Source of the DNA: Oscillospiraceae bacterium
Lineage (GTDB): Bacteria > Bacillota > Clostridia > Oscillospirales > Oscillospiraceae
NCBI GenBank assembly: GCA_028708585.1
Contig: JAQVYO010000095.1
Location: 1 to 6,010, forward strand
DNA length: 6,010 bases
Direction: 5' to 3'
Positions 1 through 5,499 of the stretch are shown here, one piece after another. The first letter of the stretch is position 1, and the number at the start of each line of letters is the position of its first letter. Below the pieces are notes generated by a model. That model saw nothing but the letters and a program-made list of their open reading frames with translations, had not been told where the DNA came from and searched no databases. Both the position numbers and the translations under genes were made by a program.

Positions 1-23
1 CAGCCCGTTTGCCCGGAGCAAAT

Positions 24-52
24 AAAAAAAATCAGTAAACATAGGCGGTTTA
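24..52 (-). terminator. Possible weak terminator after the AAA+ ATPase gene
   Basis: On the minus strand the stop codon region forms TAAAC/GTTTA (plus positions 48-52 and 36-40) around a 7-nt loop, followed after 4 nt by eight T residues (24-31 as A on the plus strand). The stem is only 5 bp and AT-rich, so as an intrinsic terminator it is weak. The position directly after the stop codon is right for one. The T-run could equally be incidental AT-rich spacer before the next gene. Confidence 0.3.
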
Positions 53-871
53 AGCGTGCCGCGCGTTTCGGACGCGGACGAGGGTGTCTAAGTCTTCGTT
101 CTTCTTCAAAAGCACGCCGGCAAAGGGCAGCTCCTTCGTGATCTTTCGTGTGGAAACCCCCCCGATCTGAAGGGCCTGAACCCAGTCGATCAGTTCGGAG
201 GTGCTGGGCTTTTTCTGGAGACCCCTTACGTCCCGCAGCTGATAAAAGGCATCCAGCGCCTGACGGAGCAGCTCGTCGTCCAGCCGGTCAAAATGGACGC
301 GGACAATGCGTTCCATCATCTCTTTGTCCGGGAAGGCGATATAGTGGAAGATGCAGCGGCGCAAAAACGCGTCCGGCAGTTCCTTTTCCGCGTTGGATGT
401 GATGATGACCAGGGGACGGACGGAGGCCTTCACCGTCTCCCCGGTTTCGGGGATATAGAACTCCATTTTGTCCAGCTCCCACAAAAGGTCGTTGGGAAAC
501 TCCAGGTCGGCCTTGTCGATTTCGTCGATGAGGAGGATCACCTGCTTGTTCTCGCGGAAGGCTTCTCCCAGCTTGCCCAGTTTGATATACTTTGCGATAT
601 TGTCCACGCCTTCGCCGCCGAATTGGCTGTCATACAGGCGCTGCACTGTATCGTAAACATAAAGTCCGTCTTGGGCTTTGGTGGTGGATTTGATATTCCA
701 GATAATAAGGTCAAGCCCCAACGCCTGGGAAACGGCTTCCGCCAGCATGGTTTTACCCGTGCCGGGTTCGCCTTTAATGAGCAGGGGTTTTTGCAGGGCC
801 ATGGCAATATTCACGCTCCGCATCAAGTCGTCCGAAGCTACATATCCGCTGCTTCCACGAAATTCATTCAT
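50..871 (-). CDS. MoxR-type AAA+ ATPase
   Basis: The 273-residue protein is a complete AAA+ ATPase of the MoxR/AAA_5 type. The Walker A loop GEPGTGKT is at residues 34-41, Walker B VILLIDE at 111-117 (Asp116, Glu117), a sensor-1 Asn at 160 in ITSN, and an arginine-finger candidate at Arg171/Arg172 in FLRRC. The C-terminal part (about 180-273) fits the small helical lid domain. No signal peptide or membrane segment is seen, so it should be cytosolic. Family members act as chaperone-like remodelling ATPases, commonly paired with a VWA-domain protein. That partner, if present, would lie left of position 1. The ATG at 869-871 is supported by AAAGGAAG at 881-888, spaced 9 nt; an overlapping ATG 4 nt further on is out of frame. 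The gene has its own promoter and is separated from the cell-wall genes by 414 nt, so a functional link to them is not implied. The substrate cannot be inferred. Confidence 0.93.
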   Translation of the reverse strand: MNEFRGSSGYVASDDLMRSVNIAMALQKPLLIKGEPGTGKTMLAEAVSQALGLDLIIWNIKSTTKAQDGLYVYDTVQRLYDSQFGGEGVDNIAKYIKLGKLGEAFRENKQVILLIDEIDKADLEFPNDLLWELDKMEFYIPETGETVKASVRPLVIITSNAEKELPDAFLRRCIFHYIAFPDKEMMERIVRVHFDRLDDELLRQALDAFYQLRDVRGLQKKPSTSELIDWVQALQIGGVSTRKITKELPFAGVLLKKNEDLDTLVRVRNARHA

Positions 872-876
872 TGATG

Positions 877-906
877 TTGACTTCCTTTCACAGTTAAAAA
901 TATACT
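877..906 (+). promoter_or_regulatory. Possible plus-strand promoter, divergent from the ATPase gene
   Basis: TTGACT (877-882) and TATACT (901-906) are separated by 18 nt, each matching 5/6 of the sigma-A consensus hexamers. It would fire rightward into the 872-1285 gap and overlaps the leader and promoter of the ATPase gene on the other strand. No plus-strand gene is seen downstream, so it may be fortuitous in AT-rich DNA. It is listed because a terminator-like stem-loop facing the same way lies at 1201-1235. Confidence 0.25.
881..888 (-). promoter_or_regulatory. Ribosome binding site of the AAA+ ATPase gene
   Basis: AAAGGAAG on the minus strand lies 9 nt before the ATG at 869-871. It decides between two overlapping ATGs that differ in frame: only the first opens the AAA+ reading frame. 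Confidence 0.7.
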
Positions 907-912
907 AATTTA

Positions 913-941
913 TTTATATAATAGGATGGAGTATTTTGCAA
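913..941 (-). promoter_or_regulatory. Candidate sigma-A promoter for the AAA+ ATPase gene
   Basis: On the minus strand a -35-like TTGCAA (936-941) and a -10-like TATAAA (913-918) are separated by exactly 17 nt. Transcription would begin near position 906, giving a leader of about 35 nt with the AAAGGAAG site in it. The match is 4/6 for the -35 and 5/6 for the -10. The surrounding AT-rich sequence makes chance -10 boxes common, but spacing and position relative to the gene are right. Confidence 0.55.
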
Positions 942-1006
942 GCTGGGAAAAACCCTGCTTATTCCCTGAAAATGTGAAATTTTTTGATCAATTTGAACAA
1001 AAAAGA

Positions 1007-1111
1007 TCATATCTCATTTTCTTTGTGTATTCCCGCCGCCCTCATTTCAAAGATTTTCGGCCCAAATGCTTTGATCTCTGTTAACTTCTTTTTATAAAAA
1101 TTTTCTCCCAT
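1007..1111 (-). CDS. Possible small ORF, 34 codons, unknown
   Basis: An ATG at 1109-1111 opens a 34-residue frame ending in TGA at 1007-1009. The peptide begins MGENFYKKKLTEIK, contains AFGPKIFEMRAAG, and ends in IHKENEI. It is charged, with about seven basic and five acidic residues, and has no membrane segment. An in-frame TAG lies six codons upstream of the ATG, so it is not the visible tail of a longer gene in this frame. The only ribosome-binding-like sequence is a poor AGGGA about 12 nt upstream. The start codon sits in the 3' arm of a hairpin (1105-1138). Codons are AT-rich, about 39% G or C at third positions by my count, unlike the neighbours. It could be a small protein gene, the decayed end of an older gene, or a chance frame. 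I recognise no family. Confidence 0.3.
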   Translation of the reverse strand: MGENFYKKKLTEIKAFGPKIFEMRAAGIHKENEI

Positions 1112-1138
1112 CGTAAGTTTTATTCCCTACGATAGGAG
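1105..1138 (-). other. 13-bp RNA hairpin over a start codon
   Basis: On the minus strand, CTCCTATCGTAGG pairs with CTTACGATGGGAG around an 8-nt A-rich loop: 11 Watson-Crick pairs and two G-U pairs. Read as plus-strand RNA the same two positions become A-C mismatches, so the fold favours a minus-strand transcript. On the plus strand the stem is followed by six T (1139-1144). On the minus strand it is followed by AAAATTTTT. It could be a 5' leader hairpin, an imperfect bidirectional terminator between mrdA and the ATPase gene, or a protein-binding site on DNA. Confidence 0.5.
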
Positions 1139-1144
1139 TTTTTT

Positions 1145-1150
1145 ATAATA
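1145..1150 (-). promoter_or_regulatory. Possible -10 box before the hairpin and small ORF
   Basis: TATTAT on the minus strand lies about 7 nt before the first base of the 1105-1138 hairpin, so a transcript starting from it would begin at the hairpin. No good -35 is found at the right distance upstream. It is weak on its own. Confidence 0.2.
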
Positions 1151-1200
1151 TCCATTTTTACTGGTTCAGCTCACGGCGCGGCCGGGTTTTTTTCAAATTT

Positions 1201-1235
1201 GGACGGCCTTTGATAAAATCAGACCGTCCGTTTTT
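1201..1235 (+). terminator. Stem-loop with T-run, facing the plus strand
   Basis: GGACGG (1201-1206) pairs with CCGTCC (1224-1229). After a 2-nt bulge, TTTGAT (1209-1214) pairs with ATCAGA (1218-1223), including one U-G pair, leaving an AAA loop. G and five T follow. This is a good intrinsic-terminator shape for plus-strand transcription. On the minus strand the U-G pair becomes an A-C mismatch and no T-run follows, so it is not an obvious terminator for mrdA. No plus-strand gene that would need it is seen. Confidence 0.45.
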
Positions 1236-1285
1236 CCTTATTTTGAAAAATCGGATCATTTTTTTGCGTTCTCTAAAAAAGGCGT

Positions 1286-3310
1286 TTACGGGAGCAGGGA
1301 GTTTTCTGTTTCTATTTGGCTGGACGTATCCGGCGTGCCGAAATAATAGTCCAGAACGTTTCTTGCCACTTGGGCCAATTCATACCCGGCGCCGCCCTTT
1401 TCCGCCACGAAAGCCATGGCGATCTGCGGGTCGTCATAGGGTGCGAAACAGACAAAAACCGCGTTGCTGTCACTGTTTTCGCCAACCTGGGCGGAACCGG
1501 TTTTGGCCCCCACCTTGATGGGGAATCCCTTAAACATGGCGGCCGCGGTGCCCGTCTGGGTGACCGCCAGCATTCCCTCTTTTACCGCCGACAGGTTTTG
1601 GGGCGAAATTTGAATGGAGTTTAAGACCTTGTTCTGATGCTGGTAAACGATGCTGGAATAATCATAGGATTTGACCGACTGCAGCACATGAACGGAGTAG
1701 CGGGTTCCGCCGTTGACCAGCGTAGCCACATAGTTTGCCAGCTGGAGGGGGGTAAACGAGTTGTCCGACTGGCCGATGGCGGCGGACAAGACGGTTCCTT
1801 CGTTCCAGTCTTGCCCTATCTTTTTTGAATTTTCGGGGCCTGCCAAAGCGCCCACGCTCTCCGGAAGCTCGATACCGGTGTGCTGGCCCAAGCCGAATTC
1901 AGAGGCATATTTGTCCAGCAGCTGGATGGTGAGCCTGCGGCCCACATCGTAAAAAAAGACATTGCAGGATACTTCCAGCGCCTTGGAGACGTTGACCCAG
2001 CCATGAGTCCGGTGATATTCCCGGTACAGCCAGCACATGGGCTGATAGTCTTTGTAATAGGCGTAGCGGCCGGTATCCAGGACCCTTGTGGACGGGGTGA
2101 TGATTCCTTCCTGGAGGCCGCCCACCGCCGTTACCATCTTAAAGGTGGAGCCGGGCGGATAAACGCCCTGGGTAACCCGGTTAAACAAGGGGGAAGGCGA
2201 CTGATTTGCAAGCTTGCTGTAATTGCTGGAAAAAGTGGAAAGATCATAGGTGGGGTAGGAAGCCATAGCCAGCACCCCTCCGCTGTGCACGTCGATGATG
2301 ACCGCTCCCGCCCCGTGGTTTTTATTTTTTTGCTTCATATAATTGTCCAGGGCGGTTTCGAGCGACTCCTGAAGGCCCAGATCCAAGGTCAGCGTGACGT
2401 TGTCCCCCGGCTCCGGCTTCACGGCATAGGTTTCGTCCACCACCTTGCCGGAGGTGTTGCTGTCCACAATGCGGATCCCGCCGGACCCGTGCAGATAGGA
2501 TTCAAAGGCCTTTTCCACCCCGTCCTTTCCAATGAGGGCGTTCATGCTGTACCCTTTGGATTTATAGGCGTTCCATTCGTCCTGATTCATCTGGCCCACC
2601 CAGCCCAGAAGCTGAGCGGCGTAAGGCGTTGTATATTTTCTTATGGTGGAAGTTTCAATCCGGACGCCGGAGTAGCCGGTTTCCTTTAAGACAGTGATGA
2701 AATCAATGTTTACGTTGCCGGCAAATACATAGGCGGTGTTGACGATGTTCCGGGTGCGCAGGTCCAGCTCATAGCGGATGCCCGCGATTTTCCGGGCGTC
2801 CCCATCAGAATAGCCTGGGTCGATGCCATATTCCGTCCTCAAAACGGAAAGAAGCGCCGTCCCGGATCCGTTCGCGTTGATTTTCCGGTCGGCGAGATAG
2901 CTTGTGAAGATTTTCTGCTGGGAAGCGGTCTCGCCGCTTAAAACGCTGTCATAGGGCGCTTCCTGGGAAAGGGGCAGCTCGTCGGTATAGGCGACTCCTT
3001 TGTTGGCACAGAGGTTCACAAGGCTGAGAATCTGCTTGTTCTGGTCCTGGTAGCCGCCCATGCTGAGCTGGTCCAACGTGACGTTATAGCACAGGCTGTT
3101 GGTCACCAAAACGCGGCCGTACCGGTCGGTGATTTCCCCCCGGGAGGAGTCTACCGTGTCGCTGCTGGCAATCTTTTTATCGGACATAGCCAGCGCCTCG
3201 GCGCCGTGGACAATTTGAAAATCATATAGAGAGTATCCAAACAGGCCCATCATCAGCGCTATAAATACCATAATAGCAATGGAACGGGTGAAAAACGTGT
3301 GCTTATCCAT
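1286..3310 (-). CDS. mrdA: Penicillin-binding protein 2 (class B, elongasome transpeptidase)
   Basis: The 674-residue protein is a class B penicillin-binding protein. A short cytosolic N-terminus and one membrane anchor (about 9-29) are followed by the dimerisation/pedestal region with the family motif RGEITDRYGRVL (57-68), then the transpeptidase domain. Its three active-site motifs are complete: SxxK as STFK with catalytic Ser388 and Lys391, SxN as SCN at 448-450, and KTG at 603-605. The enzyme cross-links peptidoglycan stem peptides outside the membrane and is the target of beta-lactams. Its place directly after mreC and mreD indicates the elongation-specific PBP2 rather than the division PBP3/FtsI. 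Its usual SEDS glycosyltransferase partner RodA is not in the window. The ATG at 3308-3310 is preceded by GAGGTG with 8-nt spacing. The gene lies 41 nt after mreD and is probably last in this operon. PBP2 versus a sporulation-type SpoVD is decided mainly by context and by the absence of a PASTA domain. Confidence 0.93.
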   Translation of the reverse strand: MDKHTFFTRSIAIMVFIALMMGLFGYSLYDFQIVHGAEALAMSDKKIASSDTVDSSRGEITDRYGRVLVTNSLCYNVTLDQLSMGGYQDQNKQILSLVNLCANKGVAYTDELPLSQEAPYDSVLSGETASQQKIFTSYLADRKINANGSGTALLSVLRTEYGIDPGYSDGDARKIAGIRYELDLRTRNIVNTAYVFAGNVNIDFITVLKETGYSGVRIETSTIRKYTTPYAAQLLGWVGQMNQDEWNAYKSKGYSMNALIGKDGVEKAFESYLHGSGGIRIVDSNTSGKVVDETYAVKPEPGDNVTLTLDLGLQESLETALDNYMKQKNKNHGAGAVIIDVHSGGVLAMASYPTYDLSTFSSNYSKLANQSPSPLFNRVTQGVYPPGSTFKMVTAVGGLQEGIITPSTRVLDTGRYAYYKDYQPMCWLYREYHRTHGWVNVSKALEVSCNVFFYDVGRRLTIQLLDKYASEFGLGQHTGIELPESVGALAGPENSKKIGQDWNEGTVLSAAIGQSDNSFTPLQLANYVATLVNGGTRYSVHVLQSVKSYDYSSIVYQHQNKVLNSIQISPQNLSAVKEGMLAVTQTGTAAAMFKGFPIKVGAKTGSAQVGENSDSNAVFVCFAPYDDPQIAMAFVAEKGGAGYELAQVARNVLDYYFGTPDTSSQIETENSLLP

Positions 3311-3318
3311 GATTTTGG

Positions 3319-3324
3319 CACCTC
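3319..3324 (-). promoter_or_regulatory. Ribosome binding site of mrdA
   Basis: GAGGTG on the minus strand sits 8 nt before the ATG of mrdA, in the 41-nt gap after mreD. It fixes the start just before the membrane anchor. Confidence 0.65.
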
Positions 3325-3351
3325 GGTTTCAGGATGCGCAGTGGGGGTGGC

Positions 3352-3858
3352 TCACAGCCAAAAGCCGCCCACCCGCTTGTAGACGGAACGGAACAGGGCA
3401 TAGACGGGCAGGGTAAAGAGGAGAGAATACAAAAACTCGGGCAGGGCGATGCCCAAAAGGGGAAGAAATGCCGCGCCGCCGATCAGAGGGGGCAAAATCC
3501 GCCACAGCTCCAGGACGGTGAAAAAGATCAAAACGCAGAGAGCGCAGCTTAAAAACGTGTTTTGCAGCACATACTCCGCCAAAAGCCCCACCAGGGCACC
3601 TGCCAGCGGGTAAATCAGCAAGGCTAAAATTCCGGCGCTGTGAAATACGGCCAGGGAAAAAAGGCCGGCGCCCAGACCAAACCCGGCGCCGCCCACGCCT
3701 CCTTCCAAAACGGCCACCGCCGCAATGGCGACGGGGATCAGATCGGGCCGGACCCCGAAAATCAGAATCCGGTCGGTTACCAGCGTTTGTAAAAAATAGA
3801 CCAGCAGCAAGGCAAGGCTGTAAACGCTCCATTTTATCATCCAGTTGCGAATGGGCAT
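3352..3858 (-). CDS. mreD: Rod shape-determining protein MreD
   Basis: This is a 168-residue, very hydrophobic integral membrane protein of normal MreD length. Several membrane-spanning stretches are visible, about 8-26, 40-51, 58-72, 74-98, 101-118 and 137-157 (boundaries judged by eye). The family signature RPDLIP follows the first hydrophobic segment (37-42), then a LEGG and glycine-rich stretch (51-64), as in other MreD proteins. MreD is a membrane partner of MreC in the elongasome and helps organise lateral wall synthesis; it has no enzymatic motif. The gene lies 21 nt after mreC with AAAGGAG at 3867-3873 spaced 8 nt before the ATG, and 41 nt before mrdA. Sequence conservation in this family is low, so the call rests on topology, the RPDL motif and gene order together. 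Confidence 0.9.
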   Translation of the reverse strand: MPIRNWMIKWSVYSLALLLVYFLQTLVTDRILIFGVRPDLIPVAIAAVAVLEGGVGGAGFGLGAGLFSLAVFHSAGILALLIYPLAGALVGLLAEYVLQNTFLSCALCVLIFFTVLELWRILPPLIGGAAFLPLLGIALPEFLYSLLFTLPVYALFRSVYKRVGGFWL

Positions 3859-3866
3859 CGGCCGTT

Positions 3867-3873
3867 CTCCTTT
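3867..3873 (-). promoter_or_regulatory. Ribosome binding site of mreD
   Basis: AAAGGAG on the minus strand lies 8 nt before the mreD ATG (3856-3858), within the 21-nt gap after the mreC stop codon. Confidence 0.7.
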
Positions 3874-3879
3874 CCGCGG

Positions 3880-4725
3880 TTATTCCACAATGTCAAAGGA
3901 TTTGATGATGAACACCTCGGTGAGGTTCCGAAGATCGGCAGCGGGGGAAAGCACCGCATACCGGGTGGCGCCGGACACGTCGTTTCGCACGTTTTCCACA
4001 TAGCCCACCACCAGGCCGGAGGGATAGACCCCGCCTTTTCCGGAAGTAATCACCAGGTCGCCGTTTACCACATCGCTTTGCTCGGACAGGTAAGACAGCT
4101 TCAGACGCCCGCTTTTCAAAAGTTCCAGGCTGCCTTCTAAAATGGCGGTTTCGCTGGTACGCAGAATGGTGCCGCCCAGCTCCAGGCCGGGGTCCGTAAC
4201 AGTGATTACCGTACACCAGTTGGTTCCGACTTGGGTGACGATCCCCACCAGATCGCCGGCGGCGTTCACCACGCAGTTGTCCACCTTCACCCCATTGGCG
4301 GCGCCTTTGCCAAGGGTTAATGTGGATGACCAGTTGGAGGAGCCGCGGTCGGCGATGGCGGCGTTTTCAAACGTAAAGTCCCGCCGCTTTTTTTGCAGGT
4401 TCAGCAGTGTGCGAAACCGTTCGTTTTCCGCGGTGCTGGCCTCGCCGTCCCGTACTTTTTCCTGCATATCGGCGATCTGCTGCTTTAACTCCTGGTTTTC
4501 TTTTTTCAGGGTATCGAATTCGTATGTGTAGCTGTAAATATGGCCCGCCCAGGAGGTAAACTCCGAAACAAGCTTCTGCACCGGAGTGGTTACAATTCCC
4601 CATGCGTTGGTCACAAAAGACGCTTTGCTGCCAAACATGGCGGAATAAAGGCCCGCAAGCAGGGTTAAGACCACGGCAATCAGCAAAATCAGAATTCCGT
4701 TGGTTTTAAAAAACTTTTTTTTCAC
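3880..4725 (-). CDS. mreC: Rod shape-determining protein MreC
   Basis: The 281-residue protein has the standard MreC layout: a basic N-terminus (KKKFFK), one membrane anchor (about 10-31), an alpha-helical coiled-coil region rich in E, K, Q and L (about 68-110), and a C-terminal two-barrel beta domain. Family landmarks in the beta domain are TLGKGAANGV (137-146), DLVGIVT (158-164), GDLVITSG (222-229) and GVYPSGLVVG (232-241). MreC is a bitopic scaffold on the outer face of the membrane that binds MreD and PBP2 and activates the latter. Translation starts at GTG (4723-4725), chosen because GGGGAGG lies 7 nt upstream and the basic stretch and anchor follow at once. It is first of an mreC-mreD-mrdA group and 177 nt after maf. 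mreB, which often precedes it, is absent here. Confidence 0.94.
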   Translation of the reverse strand: MKKKFFKTNGILILLIAVVLTLLAGLYSAMFGSKASFVTNAWGIVTTPVQKLVSEFTSWAGHIYSYTYEFDTLKKENQELKQQIADMQEKVRDGEASTAENERFRTLLNLQKKRRDFTFENAAIADRGSSNWSSTLTLGKGAANGVKVDNCVVNAAGDLVGIVTQVGTNWCTVITVTDPGLELGGTILRTSETAILEGSLELLKSGRLKLSYLSEQSDVVNGDLVITSGKGGVYPSGLVVGYVENVRNDVSGATRYAVLSPAADLRNLTEVFIIKSFDIVE

Positions 4726-4902
4726 CCGGGCACCTCCCCTTTGAGGGCAGAAATATGGTTTTCTCCGGCGCGTTTCGCCGGAAACCGCAAAAGATCCGCT
4801 CCGCAGCCGAAAGCATCTTTTCCAACTTCGCCAAGCCGACGCCGCCGCCAGAAGCGGCGGTCCGCCGCGCGGAAGGTTCTGCCTGTGGACCGCTCCGGCA
4901 GA
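4726..4902. other. 177-nt GC-rich gap between maf and mreC with hairpins
   Basis: No credible ORF is seen here. Inverted repeats are TCCGGCG/CGCCGGA at 4764-4770 and 4776-4782 (5-nt loop), CCGCCGC/GCGGCGG at 4842-4848 and 4854-4860 (5-nt loop), TCCGC/GCGGA at 4861-4865 and 4869-4873, and TCTGCC/GGCAGA at 4878-4883 and 4897-4902. None is followed by a T-run on the minus strand, so none is a standard intrinsic terminator. I found no convincing promoter for mreC. The segment may be a processed or structured spacer, or the scar of genes lost from between maf and mreC. Confidence 0.55.
4731..4739 (-). promoter_or_regulatory. Strong ribosome binding site for the GTG start of mreC
   Basis: GTG and GGGGAGG in the order GGGGAGGTG on the minus strand form a near-ideal Shine-Dalgarno site. 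GGAGG ends 7 nt before the GTG start codon at 4723-4725. This decides the non-ATG start, since no in-frame ATG lies before the membrane anchor. Confidence 0.75.
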
Positions 4903-5484
4903 TTACATCCCTTCCCCGGTCAGCAGGTTGATGCCGAAGGTCAAAAGCATGCGGGAAAGCATACAAAGGGGAAGGCCCATCACGTTGTAATAGTCCCCTT
5001 CGATTTTTTCCACAAACAGCGCCCCTCGTTCCTGCACTCCGTAGGCCCCCGCCTTGTCGTCCGGTTCGCCGGTGGCCGCATATGCCTTGATTTCGCCGGG
5101 AAGCAGCGTGCGAAAATAGACGTTGGTTTTCTCCGTGCTGAGCAAAAGCTCCTCATCTTTCTTCACCGCGACGCCGGTATACACCTGGTGCCTTCGCCCG
5201 GACAGCAAAGAGAGCATCCGCTCCGCATCCGCCCGGTTTTTGGGCTTTCCCAAAACCCGGCCGTCCAGCACCACCACGGTGTCTGCCGCAATGACCACGT
5301 CTCCCGGCCGGAACGAGGAGGCGGAGGCTTTCTTCCGCGCCAGAACTTTTACCATCTTGTCCGGAGGAAGCGCCGCATCCGCCTCCTCCCGGACATTGGG
5401 AACATGAATTTGAAACTCCGAAACCCCGACTTTGCGCAGAAGCGCCTGCCGCCGGGGAGAACCAGATGCCAAAATAATTGCCAT
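4903..5484 (-). CDS. maf: Maf-family nucleoside triphosphate pyrophosphatase
   Basis: The 193-residue protein is a complete Maf/HAM1-fold nucleotide pyrophosphatase. It shows the N-terminal ASGSPRR phosphate-binding loop (6-12), AADTVV with the conserved Asp68 (66-71), GKPK (79-82), the SGRRHQVYTGV stretch (95-105), DKAGAYGVQ (143-151) and GDYYNVMGLPL (163-173). The family hydrolyses NTPs to NMP and diphosphate. SPRR together with Gln151 after GAYG resembles the YhdE-like branch, known for dTTP/UTP and modified pyrimidine nucleotides, rather than the YceF branch with SPWR. That sub-family call is inference. It is a cytosolic house-cleaning enzyme, historically also named as a septum-formation inhibitor. 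The ATG at 5482-5484 lies 15 nt after dut, with AAAGGG overlapping the dut stop codon 10 nt upstream, so the two genes are probably co-translated. Length is normal. Confidence 0.93.
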   Translation of the reverse strand: MAIILASGSPRRQALLRKVGVSEFQIHVPNVREEADAALPPDKMVKVLARKKASASSFRPGDVVIAADTVVVLDGRVLGKPKNRADAERMLSLLSGRRHQVYTGVAVKKDEELLLSTEKTNVYFRTLLPGEIKAYAATGEPDDKAGAYGVQERGALFVEKIEGDYYNVMGLPLCMLSRMLLTFGINLLTGEGM

Positions 5485-5499
5485 TTTCCAAAATCCCTT

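Larger units (their letters stand above)
872..1285. other. 414-nt AT-rich intergenic region
   Basis: This gap lies between the mrdA stop codon and the start of the AAA+ ATPase gene. It is visibly more AT-rich than the flanking genes. It holds the ATPase promoter, a possible plus-strand promoter, a possible 34-codon ORF on the minus strand (1007-1111), a hairpin at 1105-1138, a GC hairpin CGGC-GCG-GCCG followed by seven T at about 1173-1192, and a stronger stem-loop at 1201-1235. Smaller inverted repeats are at 940-947/953-960 (AAGC-T-GGG with CCC-T-GCTT), 980-986/998-1004 (T6G with CA6) and 1047-1056/1064-1074 (TCAAAGATTT with AAAT-G-CTTTGA). No convincing minus-strand intrinsic terminator for mrdA is seen. 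Confidence 0.7.

Noticed and set aside
293..874. Plus-strand open frame of 193 codons opposite the ATPase gene
   Set aside because: It mirrors the AAA+ gene on the other strand; its sequence reads as the complement of conserved motifs and has no family features of its own.
940..1004. Inverted repeats AAGC..GCTT and T6G..CA6 as operator sites
   Set aside because: They are short, AT-rich and contain mismatches or long loops. Nothing ties them to a known regulator, and such repeats are expected by chance here.
1173..1192. GC hairpin with seven T as a separate terminator
   Set aside because: The stem is only 4 bp with a 3-nt loop and two extra G before the T-run, too weak to call alone.
1880..2689. 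Plus-strand open frame of 269 codons within mrdA
   Set aside because: It lies fully antisense to the transpeptidase gene, whose SxxK, SxN and KTG motifs are in order. No recognisable family or ribosome site.
4706..4966. Minus-strand frame of 86 codons bridging maf and mreC
   Set aside because: It overlaps the ends of both genes out of frame and has an arginine- and proline-rich, non-protein-like composition, so it does not fill the missing mreB position.
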